Source: Plantactinospora sp. BC1 (GTDB lineage Bacteria; Actinomycetota; Actinomycetes; Mycobacteriales; Micromonosporaceae). From it: 64,000 nucleotides of DNA. The stretch spans positions 7,254,001 to 7,318,000 of the forward strand of contig NZ_CP028158.1 in assembly GCF_003030345.1 (NCBI RefSeq). Direction: 5' to 3'. The notes beneath the pieces were generated by a model. It had not been told where the DNA came from. It did no database searches and worked only from the letters and a program-made list of their open reading frames with translations. This document shows positions 44,462-53,250 of the stretch, one piece after another. Position numbers and translations under genes: made by a program. Every line of letters starts with the position of its first letter. Positions within the stretch are counted from its first letter, which is position 1.

Positions 44462-45108
44462 CTCGACCTCCCGTTCGGCGGCGGCCCGGTACGCCCGGAT
44501 CCGGGGCAACCCAGAACACGCAGAGTAACTTCATGATCGCTGTTTCCGGATCTCCGCCGGCCCGCCGAGCCGACGCCCACCGACCGGACGGCGACGGGGC
44601 GGCGCCGCGACGAGAACCACCGAACCCCGGCCGACTGTGCGGCAAGCACCGGTACGGAAGCTGTCAGATCATCGTCATCCATGGCATTTCGCTCCCCGGA
44701 GCCGGCACAATCGGAGCGGAAGGGGCGGCGGTTCTGCACCGTCCAACAGCTATTGATCAAATAAGCGCCATCGACCGACATCATATGACCGCGATGTCGA
44801 TCGACAACAGAGATCGTAACCGTACGTATTCTCTCAAATAGCCCCTGTTGTATCGTCGGCGGTCAGCCTATGCTCGCCCTCTGGACGGCGCACAACCGTC
44901 GGCCAACAGGCGACAAAAAGATCGACTGGCAATACCACACCGAGAATCTAGATCGACTCACCCGAATGTGGATGCAGCGGCGCCGGGCCCGGTCCAGGGC
45001 CTCCGGGGCGGAGCGGCCGTGCCCACGTCCCGACCGACGCCACCGGCGGGAGCGACCGGTCAACCCTGCTCAGGTGGGCGGTCAGCGGCGGAGCAGGAGG
45101 AGGCACCG
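44462..45108. other. 647-nt control region between prepilin peptidase and Tad operon
   Basis: No gene supported. Positions ~44740-44960 are clearly richer in A/T than the surroundings. The region contains a 34-bp dyad (44771-44804). It probably holds the promoters of both divergent units and a long 5' leader of the Tad operon. No match to a known riboswitch class was recognised. Confidence 0.6.
44771..44804. promoter_or_regulatory. 34-bp dyad (12-10-12) in the Tad control region
   Basis: TCGACCGACATC and GATGTCGATCGA are inverted repeats with one mismatch in 12, separated by 10 nt. Candidate operator or RNA hairpin. Confidence 0.5.
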
Positions 45109-45669
45109 TTGCGAACCCGGCAACCGGCGTACCTCTGGAGCACCCTGCTCACGGTGGCGCTGCTCGTCGGCGGCACCGGCTGCGGCAACCGGCCGGGCGG
45201 CGCGGCCCCACCCGGCGGCGACGCCGAGCCGGCCGCCAGTGCCGACGCCCGGGCCGCCGAGGCGGAGAAATCCGCCCTGGCCGCCTATGCGGGTTATCTG
45301 GCCGCCGTGCGGAAAGCGGAACGGTCCGGCGATCCACTTGATCCGCAACTGCGGAAATATCTCGCCGATCCACTACTGACCCGGGTCAGGCTCACCATTC
45401 GCGACGCGAAGGAGCACGGCGCGATGCGTACCGGAAAGCTCGTCTCCAATCCGTCGGTCACCGCGGTCGACCTCGACTCCGACCCGGCCACCGTCTCGAT
45501 CCAGGACTGCATCGACGCCACCGGCTACCGGCTGGTCTACAAGAAGGACCGGAAGGTGGTACCCGGTTCGGCCAGCGGCCGACATCTCGCCACCGCGACC
45601 GCCACCCGCTATCCCGACGGCCGCTGGCTGATCAACGTCGGCGCGGCGCACCAGGACCAGCCGTGCTGA
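45109..45669 (+). CDS. Lipoprotein at the head of the Tad operon
   Basis: A 186-residue protein from TTG 45109, chosen because GGAGGAGG lies 5 nt upstream and the signal peptide (RTRQPAYLWSTLLTVALLVG) starts there. The lipobox is GGTGC. The mature part is hydrophilic, with two Cys (IQDCIDATGY and a C-terminal DQPC). It overlaps the next gene by 7 nt. Its position suggests a Tad assembly accessory; no named domain was seen. Confidence 0.78.
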   Translation: MRTRQPAYLWSTLLTVALLVGGTGCGNRPGGAAPPGGDAEPAASADARAAEAEKSALAAYAGYLAAVRKAERSGDPLDPQLRKYLADPLLTRVRLTIRDAKEHGAMRTGKLVSNPSVTAVDLDSDPATVSIQDCIDATGYRLVYKKDRKVVPGSASGRHLATATATRYPDGRWLINVGAAHQDQPC

Positions 45670-46619
45670 CCCGGCGCGGGCCGGCGAGGGGCCTCTTCGG
45701 CGTGCCGGCCCGGCGGTCGCTGGCGACCGGTGCCGTGGCCCTGCTCGCCCTGGCCGCCGCGCTGGCGGTGCCCGCCGGTCCGGCCGGGGCCGACCCGGTC
45801 GCGGAGTGCCCGCCCGGGCAGGACAACTGCGACGTCTGGCAGAACCTGCCGGGTGAGCCGGGCGACGGCGGCGGCGACGGTTCGGGCTCCGGTGACGGCG
45901 GCGGCTCCGGCGGCGGCGACCGGGTCTGCGAGAAGGACGACGGTACCGAGGTGCCCTGCTACGACGACGTGCTCGGCTGGTTCAACAGCGTCGACGACTG
46001 CTACTACAAGCGGGCCGAGCCGCAGCCGCCGAACGTCGAGGCAGGAAAGACCGCCTACCTGAGGACGTGCAGCGCGGCGGGCAGTTCCCAGGTGGTGGAG
46101 TTGACCGACCCGCCGACCGGGTTCGCGCCACCGGACCCCGAGCAGATGGCGCTGAACCTCTTCGCCAGCCTGACCCTGGAGCCGCCGGAGATCCGGACCG
46201 CGCCGAGCGACGCGCCCGGCCTGGTCGGTGTGCCGGTCTGGCTGCACGACGCGTCGAGCTGGGAGGACGAGCGGCAGACCGCGACCGAGGGCGGCGTGAC
46301 GGTCTGGATCGAGGCGATCCCGACGAAGATCGTCTGGCGGATGGGCAACGGCGAGACGGTGGAGTGCGGCTCGGCCGGCATCCCGTTCAAGGCCGGCACC
46401 CACGACCCGCGCCAGCCACCCCCGGCGGCCTGCGCGTACCCCGGCTATCCGCGATCGAGCGGCACCGAGCCGGGCGGGCGGTACGAGATCACCGCCGTCA
46501 AGCACTGGCGAGTGCCGTGGGGCAGCAGCACCGGTGAGGGTGACGAGGACGCGCTCACCGCCGAACGCTCCGACACGACCTCGATCCGGATCGACGAACT
46601 CCAGGTGGTGACGAGGTGA
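45663..46619 (+). CDS. Secreted Cys-containing protein of the Tad operon
   Basis: A 318-residue protein from GTG 45663. Signal peptide to about AGADPVAE (residue 41); a Gly/Asp/Ser-rich spacer (EPGDGGGDGSGSG...); then a domain with about eight Cys (VCEKDDGTEVPC, DDCYYKRAEP, TVECGSAG, AACAYPGY). No transmembrane anchor beyond the signal. I do not recognise the fold; conserved placement between a lipoprotein and CpaB-like gene suggests a role in pilus biogenesis outside the membrane. Confidence 0.8.
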   Translation: MLTRRGPARGLFGVPARRSLATGAVALLALAAALAVPAGPAGADPVAECPPGQDNCDVWQNLPGEPGDGGGDGSGSGDGGGSGGGDRVCEKDDGTEVPCYDDVLGWFNSVDDCYYKRAEPQPPNVEAGKTAYLRTCSAAGSSQVVELTDPPTGFAPPDPEQMALNLFASLTLEPPEIRTAPSDAPGLVGVPVWLHDASSWEDERQTATEGGVTVWIEAIPTKIVWRMGNGETVECGSAGIPFKAGTHDPRQPPPAACAYPGYPRSSGTEPGGRYEITAVKHWRVPWGSSTGEGDEDALTAERSDTTSIRIDELQVVTR

Positions 46620-47275
46620 CCGTGGCGACCAGTCCGACCACAGGGGTCCCGATCGACGCGCCGATCACCCCGCCCCGGATCGTCCGGCAGCGCCGGATGC
46701 GACCCGGGCTGCTCGGCCTCGCCGTACTGCTGATCGCGCTCGGCGGGCTCGGCTCCGCGTTCGCGATCACCTCCGTACGGGCCACCGGCAGCTATCTCGC
46801 GGTCGCCCGGGCCGTACCGGTCGGCACCGCGCTCAGCGCCGACGACCTGGTGACGGTGCAGGTGGCCGGCGGTCAGGGCCTCGAACCGGTGGCCGCCGAC
46901 CGGATCGCCGAGGTGGTCGGCAAGCGGGCCACCGTGACGCTGACCCCGGGCACCCTGCTGACGATGGCGCAGCTCACCGACAAGCCGCTGCTCGGCCCCG
47001 GCCAGCAGCAGGTCTCGGTCGGGCTGCGCCCCAGCGAGGTACCGGCGAAGCGGCTCCGCCCCGGCGACAAGGTGCTGCTGTTCAGTACCGCCGGTGACGA
47101 CGCGCGGGCCGCCGCCGCACCGGCGACCCGGTTCCAGGCCACCGTCATCGACATGGCGACCCCGGCCAGCAACTCGGTGGTCCTCTACCTCGCGCTCGCG
47201 GCCAAGGACGTACCGGCGGTGGTGGCACTGGCCACCAGCGACCGGATCGCCGTCGTGCTGAACGCGGCAGCCTGA
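46616..47275 (+). CDS. CpaB/RcpC-like SAF domain protein
   Basis: A 219-residue protein from GTG 46616 (4-nt overlap). One membrane segment (about 30-52; RPGLLGLAVLLIALGGLGSA) is followed by a SAF domain (VARAVPVGTALSADDLVTVQ; GKRATVTLTPGTLLTMAQL). CpaB proteins act in Tad/Flp pilus assembly in the periplasm or cell wall. Confidence 0.82.
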   Translation: MTVATSPTTGVPIDAPITPPRIVRQRRMRPGLLGLAVLLIALGGLGSAFAITSVRATGSYLAVARAVPVGTALSADDLVTVQVAGGQGLEPVAADRIAEVVGKRATVTLTPGTLLTMAQLTDKPLLGPGQQQVSVGLRPSEVPAKRLRPGDKVLLFSTAGDDARAAAAPATRFQATVIDMATPASNSVVLYLALAAKDVPAVVALATSDRIAVVLNAAA

Positions 47276-47277
47276 CC

Positions 47278-48081
47278 GTGGCCATCGTCGCCCTCGTCTC
47301 GGCAAAGGGATCGCCCGGGGTCACCACGACCGCCCTCGCCTGCACGCTCACCTGGCACCACCGGGTGGTGCTCGCCGAGTGCGACCCGTCCGGCGGATCG
47401 GTGCTGGCCGGCTATCTCGGCGGGGCGCTGCCCGGGCCCCGGGGCATCGGCGAGCTGGCCGTCGGCGAGTTGCGGGACGGCAACCTCGAAGAGGCGTTCT
47501 GGTCGCAGCTCGTCGACCTCGACGCGCCCCGACGGGAACGGCTGCTGCTGCCCGGGGTGGTCGACCCGGCACAGGCCGGCAGCGTCGTACCGCTCTGGCA
47601 GCGGTTCGCCGACTTCTTCACCGGGCTGGCCCAGGGCCGCCCGGCGTACGACGTGCTGGTCGACTGTGGACGGCTCCAGGTGGTCGGGCCACCGTGGCCG
47701 CTGCTCCGGGCCGCCGACCTCGTACTGGTCGTCACCGCCGCCCGGCTGCCGCACCTGTCCAGCACCCAGGCGACGATCCGGGCCATCGAGCGGGACTTCG
47801 CCGAACACCGGGTACCGGCCGACACGCTGCGACTGCTGCTGATCGGTGGCGAGCACGGCCGCAGCGAGGTGGGCAAGGCGCTCCGGATCCCGGTCATCGG
47901 GCAGTTGCCGGACGACCCGCGTACCGCCGAGGTGCTCAGCCACGGCGGGACGGTACGGGCCAACCGGCCGCTGATGCGCGCGGCCAGCGCCCTGGAGGTG
48001 CCGGTCCGGGCGGTGCTCGACCGGCGCCGGGCCCGGCTCGGCTGGCCGGCCGCGATCGAGGGGGTGCCCGGTGCGATTTGA
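47278..48081 (+). CDS. TadZ/CpaE-like P-loop ATPase
   Basis: A 267-residue MinD/ParA-like protein from GTG 47278. The deviant Walker A AKGSPGVTTTA lacks the signature first Lys of the KGGxGK form and has Val-Thr in place of Lys-Thr, so nucleotide binding may be weak or altered. The Asp in CDPSGGSVLAGYL is kept. TadZ-type proteins position the Tad machine at its site in the cell. It overlaps tadA by 11 nt. Confidence 0.8.
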   Translation: MAIVALVSAKGSPGVTTTALACTLTWHHRVVLAECDPSGGSVLAGYLGGALPGPRGIGELAVGELRDGNLEEAFWSQLVDLDAPRRERLLLPGVVDPAQAGSVVPLWQRFADFFTGLAQGRPAYDVLVDCGRLQVVGPPWPLLRAADLVLVVTAARLPHLSSTQATIRAIERDFAEHRVPADTLRLLLIGGEHGRSEVGKALRIPVIGQLPDDPRTAEVLSHGGTVRANRPLMRAASALEVPVRAVLDRRRARLGWPAAIEGVPGAI

Positions 48082-49639
48082 GCCGGTCTACTCCGACCCG
48101 CGTCCCCGGGACCCGGACGCCGCGGCGACCGCCCCGGTCTGGCAGGTCGTCCCGCACAACGGGCACCGGCCCGTACCGCTGCCGAGCGGCGGCGGCCCGA
48201 CGCCGCCGTACGCGGCGGTGCCGCAGCCGGTGACACCACCCACCCCGCCCAAGCCCCGGGTCGACTTCGCGGTGGTCCGGGAACTCCGGCGCGAGTTGAG
48301 CGAGCGGTTGACCCTGTGGCAGCGCGGCCGGGAGTTCAGCACCGCCGAGGAGGACGTCGAACGGGCCCGGCTCGCCGTGGCGGTGGTCGCCGAGTACGCC
48401 GACTCCACCCGCCGGGCCGGTACCCCGATGTCGGCGGCCGAGGAGCGGATGCTGCTCGACCAGGTCAACGCGGAACTCGTCGGGCTGGGCCGGTTGCAGA
48501 CCCTGCTGGTCGACAACTCGATCGAGGAGGTGCACATCCTCGGCTGCGACTCGGTGCGGATCACCCGGCGCGGCGGTGGCGTCGACTGGGCCGAGCCGAT
48601 CGCCGACAGCGACGAGGAGATGGTGGAGATCCTCCAGGCGGCGGCACGCCGGGCCGGCGCCACCGAGCGGTCCCTCTCCACCTCGAAGCCGACCCTGGAC
48701 CTGCAACTGCCGGACGGCAGCCGGCTGGCGGCGGTCTTCCTGGTCAGCCACCGCCCGTACGCGGTGATCCGCAAGCACAACACCATCGAGGTGACCCTCG
48801 ACGACATCTCCGGCGGCCGGGCCGACCTGGACGAGATGCTCGACGTGCTGGTCCGGGACTTCCTCCGGGCGGCGATGCGGGCCGGGCTGAACATCATGGT
48901 CGCCGGGCTGGCCGGGGCGGGCAAGACCACGGTGATCCGGGCCATGATGGACGAGATCCCGGCCGACGAGCCGTACGTGCTGCTGGAGGAGAGCCGCGAG
49001 CTGCTGCCCGCCCGGCGGGGCCGCAAGCACCGGGCGGTGATGAGCTTCGAGTCCCGGGAGGGGCACGGCGACCGGGGGCCGGACGGGCGGCCGGCGGGTG
49101 AGGTGACCATCGCCGACCTGATCCCGGTGGCGCTGCGGATGGGCGTACTCCGGATCATCGTCGGCGAGGTCCGGTCCCGGGAGATCGTGCCGATGCTCCA
49201 GGCGATGACCACCAGCCGGGGTTCGATGTGCACCATCCACGCCCGTACCCCGGCCGGGGTCAGCGAGCGGATCATCGAGCTGGCGCTGTCGCACGGCCGG
49301 GAGATGACCGTCGAGCAGGCCAGGCGGATGGCCGGCAACGCGCTCGACCTGATCGTCTACGTGACCATCGAGGACGAGACCGCGATCGGCGGTCGCAAGC
49401 ACCGCTTCGTCTCGCACGTCGAGGAGGTGGTCGGGGTCGGCGAGGGCAACCGGATCACCACGACCACCGTCTTCGGGCCGGGGCCGGACGGCCGGGCGGT
49501 CCCCCGCCACCTGCCGGAACGGGTCCGCGACCAGTTGCTCCGGGTCGGGTACGACGCCCGGCTGCTGACCCGCTACATCGAGGCGGGTACCGGCGCGTGG
49601 CGGCGGCCCCGGCACAGTCGACTCGGGCGGCCGGCATGA
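48071..49639 (+). CDS. tadA: TadA secretion ATPase
   Basis: A 522-residue hexameric traffic ATPase of the CpaF/TadA type. It shows the N-terminal domain with SIEEVHILGCDSVRI, then Walker A GLAGAGKTTVIRAM, the Asp box LLEESRELLP, Walker B RIIVGEVRSREIVPML and the His box MCTIHARTP. It powers pilus assembly on the cytoplasmic face. Start at GTG 48071 overlapping the previous gene. Confidence 0.95.
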   Translation: MRFEPVYSDPRPRDPDAAATAPVWQVVPHNGHRPVPLPSGGGPTPPYAAVPQPVTPPTPPKPRVDFAVVRELRRELSERLTLWQRGREFSTAEEDVERARLAVAVVAEYADSTRRAGTPMSAAEERMLLDQVNAELVGLGRLQTLLVDNSIEEVHILGCDSVRITRRGGGVDWAEPIADSDEEMVEILQAAARRAGATERSLSTSKPTLDLQLPDGSRLAAVFLVSHRPYAVIRKHNTIEVTLDDISGGRADLDEMLDVLVRDFLRAAMRAGLNIMVAGLAGAGKTTVIRAMMDEIPADEPYVLLEESRELLPARRGRKHRAVMSFESREGHGDRGPDGRPAGEVTIADLIPVALRMGVLRIIVGEVRSREIVPMLQAMTTSRGSMCTIHARTPAGVSERIIELALSHGREMTVEQARRMAGNALDLIVYVTIEDETAIGGRKHRFVSHVEEVVGVGEGNRITTTTVFGPGPDGRAVPRHLPERVRDQLLRVGYDARLLTRYIEAGTGAWRRPRHSRLGRPA

Positions 49640-49688
49640 GGCGTCGGGTCCGCCCCGGCGAGGGTGCTCGGGGCGCGGGGGTGGCATC

Positions 49689-50591
49689 GTGACGCTGCCG
49701 TCGCAGATCGAGCTGATCGCCGTACTCTCCGGAATCGCCTGCGCGACCGGGCTGGTGCTGGTGGTGGCCGCGCTGGTCGGGACGAAACGGCCGGCGACGC
49801 CGCGCCGCGACTCGGTGCTGCGTCGGCTCTGGCTCGGCCCGGGGACGAGTGCCCGGGAGCGGCGGGCGCACCAGACGCTGCTGGTCGGGGCGGTCGTGGC
49901 CGGGGCGGTGGCGTTCCTGCTCACCGGGCTGCCGGTGGTCGGGCTGCTGGTCGCCGTCGCGGTGCCGGGCGTGCCGTGGCTGCTCGGCACCGGCCGGGCC
50001 GAACGGCGGGCGATCAACCGGATCGAGGCGATCGGCGAGTGGACCCGCCGGCTGAAGGACGTCTCCGGCACCGGCCAGGGCCTCCAGCAGGCGATCATCG
50101 GTACGGTCGCGACCGCACCGGACCAGGTCGACGAGGAGGTACGCCTGCTCGCCGCCAGGCTGGCGGCCGGCTGGCAGGGGCGGGCCGCACTGCTGGCCTT
50201 CGCCGAGGAGATCGGTGACCCGGTCTGCGACCAGGTGGTCGCCGCGCTGATCCTGCACCTGACCGACCGGGGTGAGCGGTTGGGTGACGTGCTCGGGGCG
50301 ATCGCCTCGGCGGCGGCGGCCGAGGTGGTGACCCGGCGTGAGGTGGAGGCGAAGCGGGCGCAACCCCGGTTCGCGGTGCGCTTCCTGACCGGGATGACCC
50401 TGCTGGTCCTGGCGTACGGGCTGCTGAACCCGGACTACATGGAGCCGTACGGCACCCCGGACGGGCAGTTGGTGATGGTACTGCTCGGTGCCGCCTTCGT
50501 CGCCCTGCTGGCCTGGGTACGGGCGATGAGCCTGCCGCCCCGGCCGGCCCGGTTCCTCGCCCCGCCGGACCGCGAGGCGGCGCTGAAATGA
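49689..50591 (+). CDS. tadB: TadB inner-membrane platform protein
   Basis: A 300-residue T2SSF-type protein. Membrane segments lie at about 8-30, 62-100, and two near the C-terminus (FLTGMTLLVLAYGLLNP; LVMVLLGAAFVALLAWV). The central cytoplasmic part (IEAIGEWTRRLKDVSGTGQG) is typical. Its stop overlaps the start of tadC by 4 nt. Confidence 0.88.
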   Translation: MTLPSQIELIAVLSGIACATGLVLVVAALVGTKRPATPRRDSVLRRLWLGPGTSARERRAHQTLLVGAVVAGAVAFLLTGLPVVGLLVAVAVPGVPWLLGTGRAERRAINRIEAIGEWTRRLKDVSGTGQGLQQAIIGTVATAPDQVDEEVRLLAARLAAGWQGRAALLAFAEEIGDPVCDQVVAALILHLTDRGERLGDVLGAIASAAAAEVVTRREVEAKRAQPRFAVRFLTGMTLLVLAYGLLNPDYMEPYGTPDGQLVMVLLGAAFVALLAWVRAMSLPPRPARFLAPPDREAALK

Positions 50592-51460
50592 TTCTGAACT
50601 GGCACCTGACGTTCGGGGTACTCGGCGGCGCCGCCGTCGGGCTGGGACTGTTCCTGCTGGTCCGGGAGGCGTTGCCGGCGACTCCGGCGCTCGGTCCGGC
50701 GCTGCGCCGGCTGCACCAGCCGGCCGGGTTGAGTCGTCCGGCCCGGGCGTCCCGCCGCGATCTCGACTGGCTCGCCGGTACGGCCCGCTGGCTGCGTCCG
50801 CCGCACCGGCAGCTCGCGCTGATCGGGCAGTCGCCGGAGCAGTACACGCTGTCGTTGCTGCTCTCCGGGCTGATCGGGCTCGCCACTCCGGCGGTGTCGA
50901 CCGCGATCCTCTTCCTGGCCGGGATCCGGCTGCCGTTCGTGGTGCCGACCGTCGGCGCGCTCGGCTTCGCGCTGCTCTGCGTGCTGATGGCGCACCGGAG
51001 CGTACTGGTCAAGGCGGAGCGGGCCCGGCGCGAGTTCCGGCAGGCCGTCTGCGCCTATCTGGACCTGGTCGCCCTGCAACTGTCGGCCGCGCACGGTCCG
51101 GTGCAGGCGCTGGAGCGGGCGGCCGAGGTCTGCGACGGCTGGGTCTTCGAGCGGATCCGGGAGGCGCTGCGGCTGGCCCAGTTGCAGATGCACTCGCCCT
51201 GGGACGAGCTGCGCGACCTGGCCGAGAAGATCGGCATCCCGGAACTCGGCGACGTGGGGGCGATCATGCAGTCCTCCGGCACCGAGGGCGCACAGGTGCA
51301 CGACTCGCTGCGGGGCCGGGCCGACTCGCTGCGCGACCAGATCCGGACCGACAACCTGGCCCGGGCCGAGGCGGTGACCAGCCGGCTGGACGTGCCGGGC
51401 GCGCTGCTGGTCTTCGTACTCGTCGGCTTCGTGCTCTATCCGTTCGTGGCCCGGATCTGA
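50588..51460 (+). CDS. tadC: TadC inner-membrane platform protein
   Basis: A 290-residue T2SSF-type partner of TadB. N-terminal segment (FGVLGGAAVGLGLFLLV), central segments (~90-135) and a last C-terminal one (GALLVFVLVGFVLYPFVARI). The cytoplasmic helices include AYLDLVALQLSAAHGPVQAL and ELGDVGAIMQSSGTEGAQVH. Confidence 0.88.
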   Translation: MILNWHLTFGVLGGAAVGLGLFLLVREALPATPALGPALRRLHQPAGLSRPARASRRDLDWLAGTARWLRPPHRQLALIGQSPEQYTLSLLLSGLIGLATPAVSTAILFLAGIRLPFVVPTVGALGFALLCVLMAHRSVLVKAERARREFRQAVCAYLDLVALQLSAAHGPVQALERAAEVCDGWVFERIREALRLAQLQMHSPWDELRDLAEKIGIPELGDVGAIMQSSGTEGAQVHDSLRGRADSLRDQIRTDNLARAEAVTSRLDVPGALLVFVLVGFVLYPFVARI

Positions 51461-51494
51461 CCCCGACCCACCGTTGCCCTGAAGGGAGACCGCA

Positions 51495-51737
51495 ATGTCG
51501 ATCATCAACTACCTGCACATTGCGTTCGTCGTGCGGATCGCCGAGCTGCGCCGTACCGGTGAGGGGGATCGGGGTGACAGCCCGGTCCCGACCGCAGTGA
51601 TCATCTTTGGTCTGGTGGCCGCCGCCCTGGCGGTCACCGTCGCCGTGTCCCGCAGCGTCACCGACTGGATGGACGCCATTCCGGAGCCGGGCGGCGGCGC
51701 CGACACCGGCGGCGACCCCGGACTGCCGCAGGACTGA
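51495..51737 (+). CDS. Small pilin-like protein of the Tad locus
   Basis: An 80-residue protein with its own strong ribosome binding site (GAAGGGAGA), unlike most genes of the operon, which suggests higher output. A charged N-terminus (RIAELRRTGEGDRGDS) leads into PVPTAVIIFGLVAAALAVTV, then a short acidic tail. The layout aligns with the RGANPVELAVL motif of the neighbouring TadE, but the conserved Glu at +5 is Pro. Candidate major pilin (Flp role) or a minor pilin. Confidence 0.7.
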   Translation: MSIINYLHIAFVVRIAELRRTGEGDRGDSPVPTAVIIFGLVAAALAVTVAVSRSVTDWMDAIPEPGGGADTGGDPGLPQD

Positions 51738-51740
51738 TCC

Positions 51741-52262
51741 GTGCCAGGACCGCGCGACCGCATCCGGCACCGGCCTCCGGCGACGACGGCCGGGCGCCGG
51801 TCGCGCCGGCGCGGTGGTGGGCGGCTGGTCCGTGTGCGGCGGGACCGGATCGTCGGCGGGCGGCTGGCCGGGGTGGAACGGGACCGGGGTGCCAACCCCG
51901 TCGAGTTGGCCGTGCTGATGCCGGCCATCCTGATCCTGCTGCTCGCCTCGATCCAGGCCGCCGCCTGGTTCATCGCCCGGGCCACCGCACTGAACGCCGC
52001 CCAGTCGGCGGTCAGCGCGCAACGCGCCTACCAGGCCGAGCCGGGGGTGGGGCAGCAGCGCGCCGAGGACTTCCTGGAGCGGGCCGGCGACTGGCTGGCC
52101 GGCTGGGAGGTGACGGTCACCGCCGTGGAGCCGGACGACACCCAGGTGAGCGCCACCGTCACCGGCGAGCCGCTCCGGGTCGTGCCGCTGATCTCGCTGC
52201 CGCCGATCAGCGAGACGGCCTTCGGCACCGTGGAACGGTTCACCGACGAGGAGACACCGTGA
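51741..52262 (+). CDS. TadE-like pseudopilin 1
   Basis: A 173-residue protein from GTG 51741. An unusually long, Arg-rich N-terminal leader (~50 residues) precedes the TadE motif RGANPVELAVLMPAILIL and membrane segment. The rest is extracellular. The motif matches the processed pseudopilin site with Glu at +5. Overlaps the next gene by 4 nt. Confidence 0.87.
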   Translation: MPGPRDRIRHRPPATTAGRRSRRRGGGRLVRVRRDRIVGGRLAGVERDRGANPVELAVLMPAILILLLASIQAAAWFIARATALNAAQSAVSAQRAYQAEPGVGQQRAEDFLERAGDWLAGWEVTVTAVEPDDTQVSATVTGEPLRVVPLISLPPISETAFGTVERFTDEETP

Positions 52263-52765
52263 CGACCGTGCGGGACGGCGCGCGGCGGCTGCGGGGGCGC
52301 GGCCGGGACCGGGGGTCGGTGTCGGTGGAGACCGCGATCCTCACCCCGGCCTTCCTCGCCCTGGTCGCGCTGGCCGGGGTCGCCGGCCGGACCGCCGTCG
52401 CGCACGAGGCGATCGAGGCCGCCGCGCACGACGCCGCCCGGGCCGCCTCGATCTCGCGTACGGCGGGCGACGGGCGGGACGCGGCACGGGCGGCGGTGCG
52501 GAGCCGGCTCGACGCGGAGGGGCTCTCCTGCTCGGACGAGCCGGAGTTGGACTTCGCCGGTACGGTCGACGGCCAGCGGACCGGCTTCGACGAGACGTAC
52601 GTGACCGGCCTCGGCACCGACGCCTCGGTCGTCGTCACGGTCACCTGCGACGTCTCGGTACGGGACCTGCGGATGCCGCTGCTGCCGGGCGTACGGAGGT
52701 ACAGCACCGTCGAGGCGACGTTCGCGTCCCCACTGGACCGCTACCGTGGCCGGAGCGCCGGGTGA
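52259..52765 (+). CDS. TadE-like pseudopilin 2
   Basis: A 168-residue protein from GTG 52259. It has RGSVSVETAILTPAFLALVA as the pseudopilin motif and membrane segment near residues 18-38, then an Ala-rich helix (AAHDAARAASISRTAGDGRD) and a C-terminal domain with two Cys. Overlaps the TadG-like gene by 4 nt. Confidence 0.87.
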   Translation: MTTVRDGARRLRGRGRDRGSVSVETAILTPAFLALVALAGVAGRTAVAHEAIEAAAHDAARAASISRTAGDGRDAARAAVRSRLDAEGLSCSDEPELDFAGTVDGQRTGFDETYVTGLGTDASVVVTVTCDVSVRDLRMPLLPGVRRYSTVEATFASPLDRYRGRSAG

Positions 52766-53235
52766 GCGCCCGACGCCCCGCCGCCGGTGACCTCGTCGGG
52801 CCGGAGCACCGACTCGGACCGGACTCGGGGCGGGTCAGCCTCTTCCTCGCGGTCGCGCTGATCGGCGTACTCGCGATCATCGGGCTGGCGTACGACGGCG
52901 CCGGCCAGCTCCGCACGATGCAGCGCGCCGACAACCTGGCGGCCGAGGCGGCCCGGGCCGGCGGCCAGGCGATCGACCTCGGGCAGTTGCTCCTCGACGG
53001 CACCACCCTGTTGGACCAGCCGGCCGCCCGGACGGCGGTCGGCAACTACCTGGCGAGCGTGGACGGCGTCGAGCGCTGGGAGGTCGACTTCGCGGTCGCC
53101 GGGGACAACTCCACGCTGACGGTCAACCTCGAACTCGACTACGACACGGTCTTCCTCGACCTGTTCGGTTTCGCCGACAACATCACGGTGCCCGGTACGG
53201 CCACCGCGACACTCCTCACCACGACGAACCGCTGA
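52762..53235 (+). CDS. TadG-like protein
   Basis: A 157-residue protein from GTG 52762. SGRVSLFLAVALIGVLAIIG is the Flp-pilus TadG-type N-terminal segment, followed by AADNLAAEAARAGGQAIDL-type helix and a small outer domain. Unlike full TadG proteins it has no von Willebrand A domain, so it is the short type. Confidence 0.82.
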   Translation: MSARRPAAGDLVGPEHRLGPDSGRVSLFLAVALIGVLAIIGLAYDGAGQLRTMQRADNLAAEAARAGGQAIDLGQLLLDGTTLLDQPAARTAVGNYLASVDGVERWEVDFAVAGDNSTLTVNLELDYDTVFLDLFGFADNITVPGTATATLLTTTNR

Positions 53236-53250
53236 ATAGGGGGCATAGTC

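Noticed and set aside
44740-45108. c-di-GMP or other known riboswitch before the Tad operon
   Set aside because: No match to conserved riboswitch cores was seen; only a dyad and AT-rich sequence.
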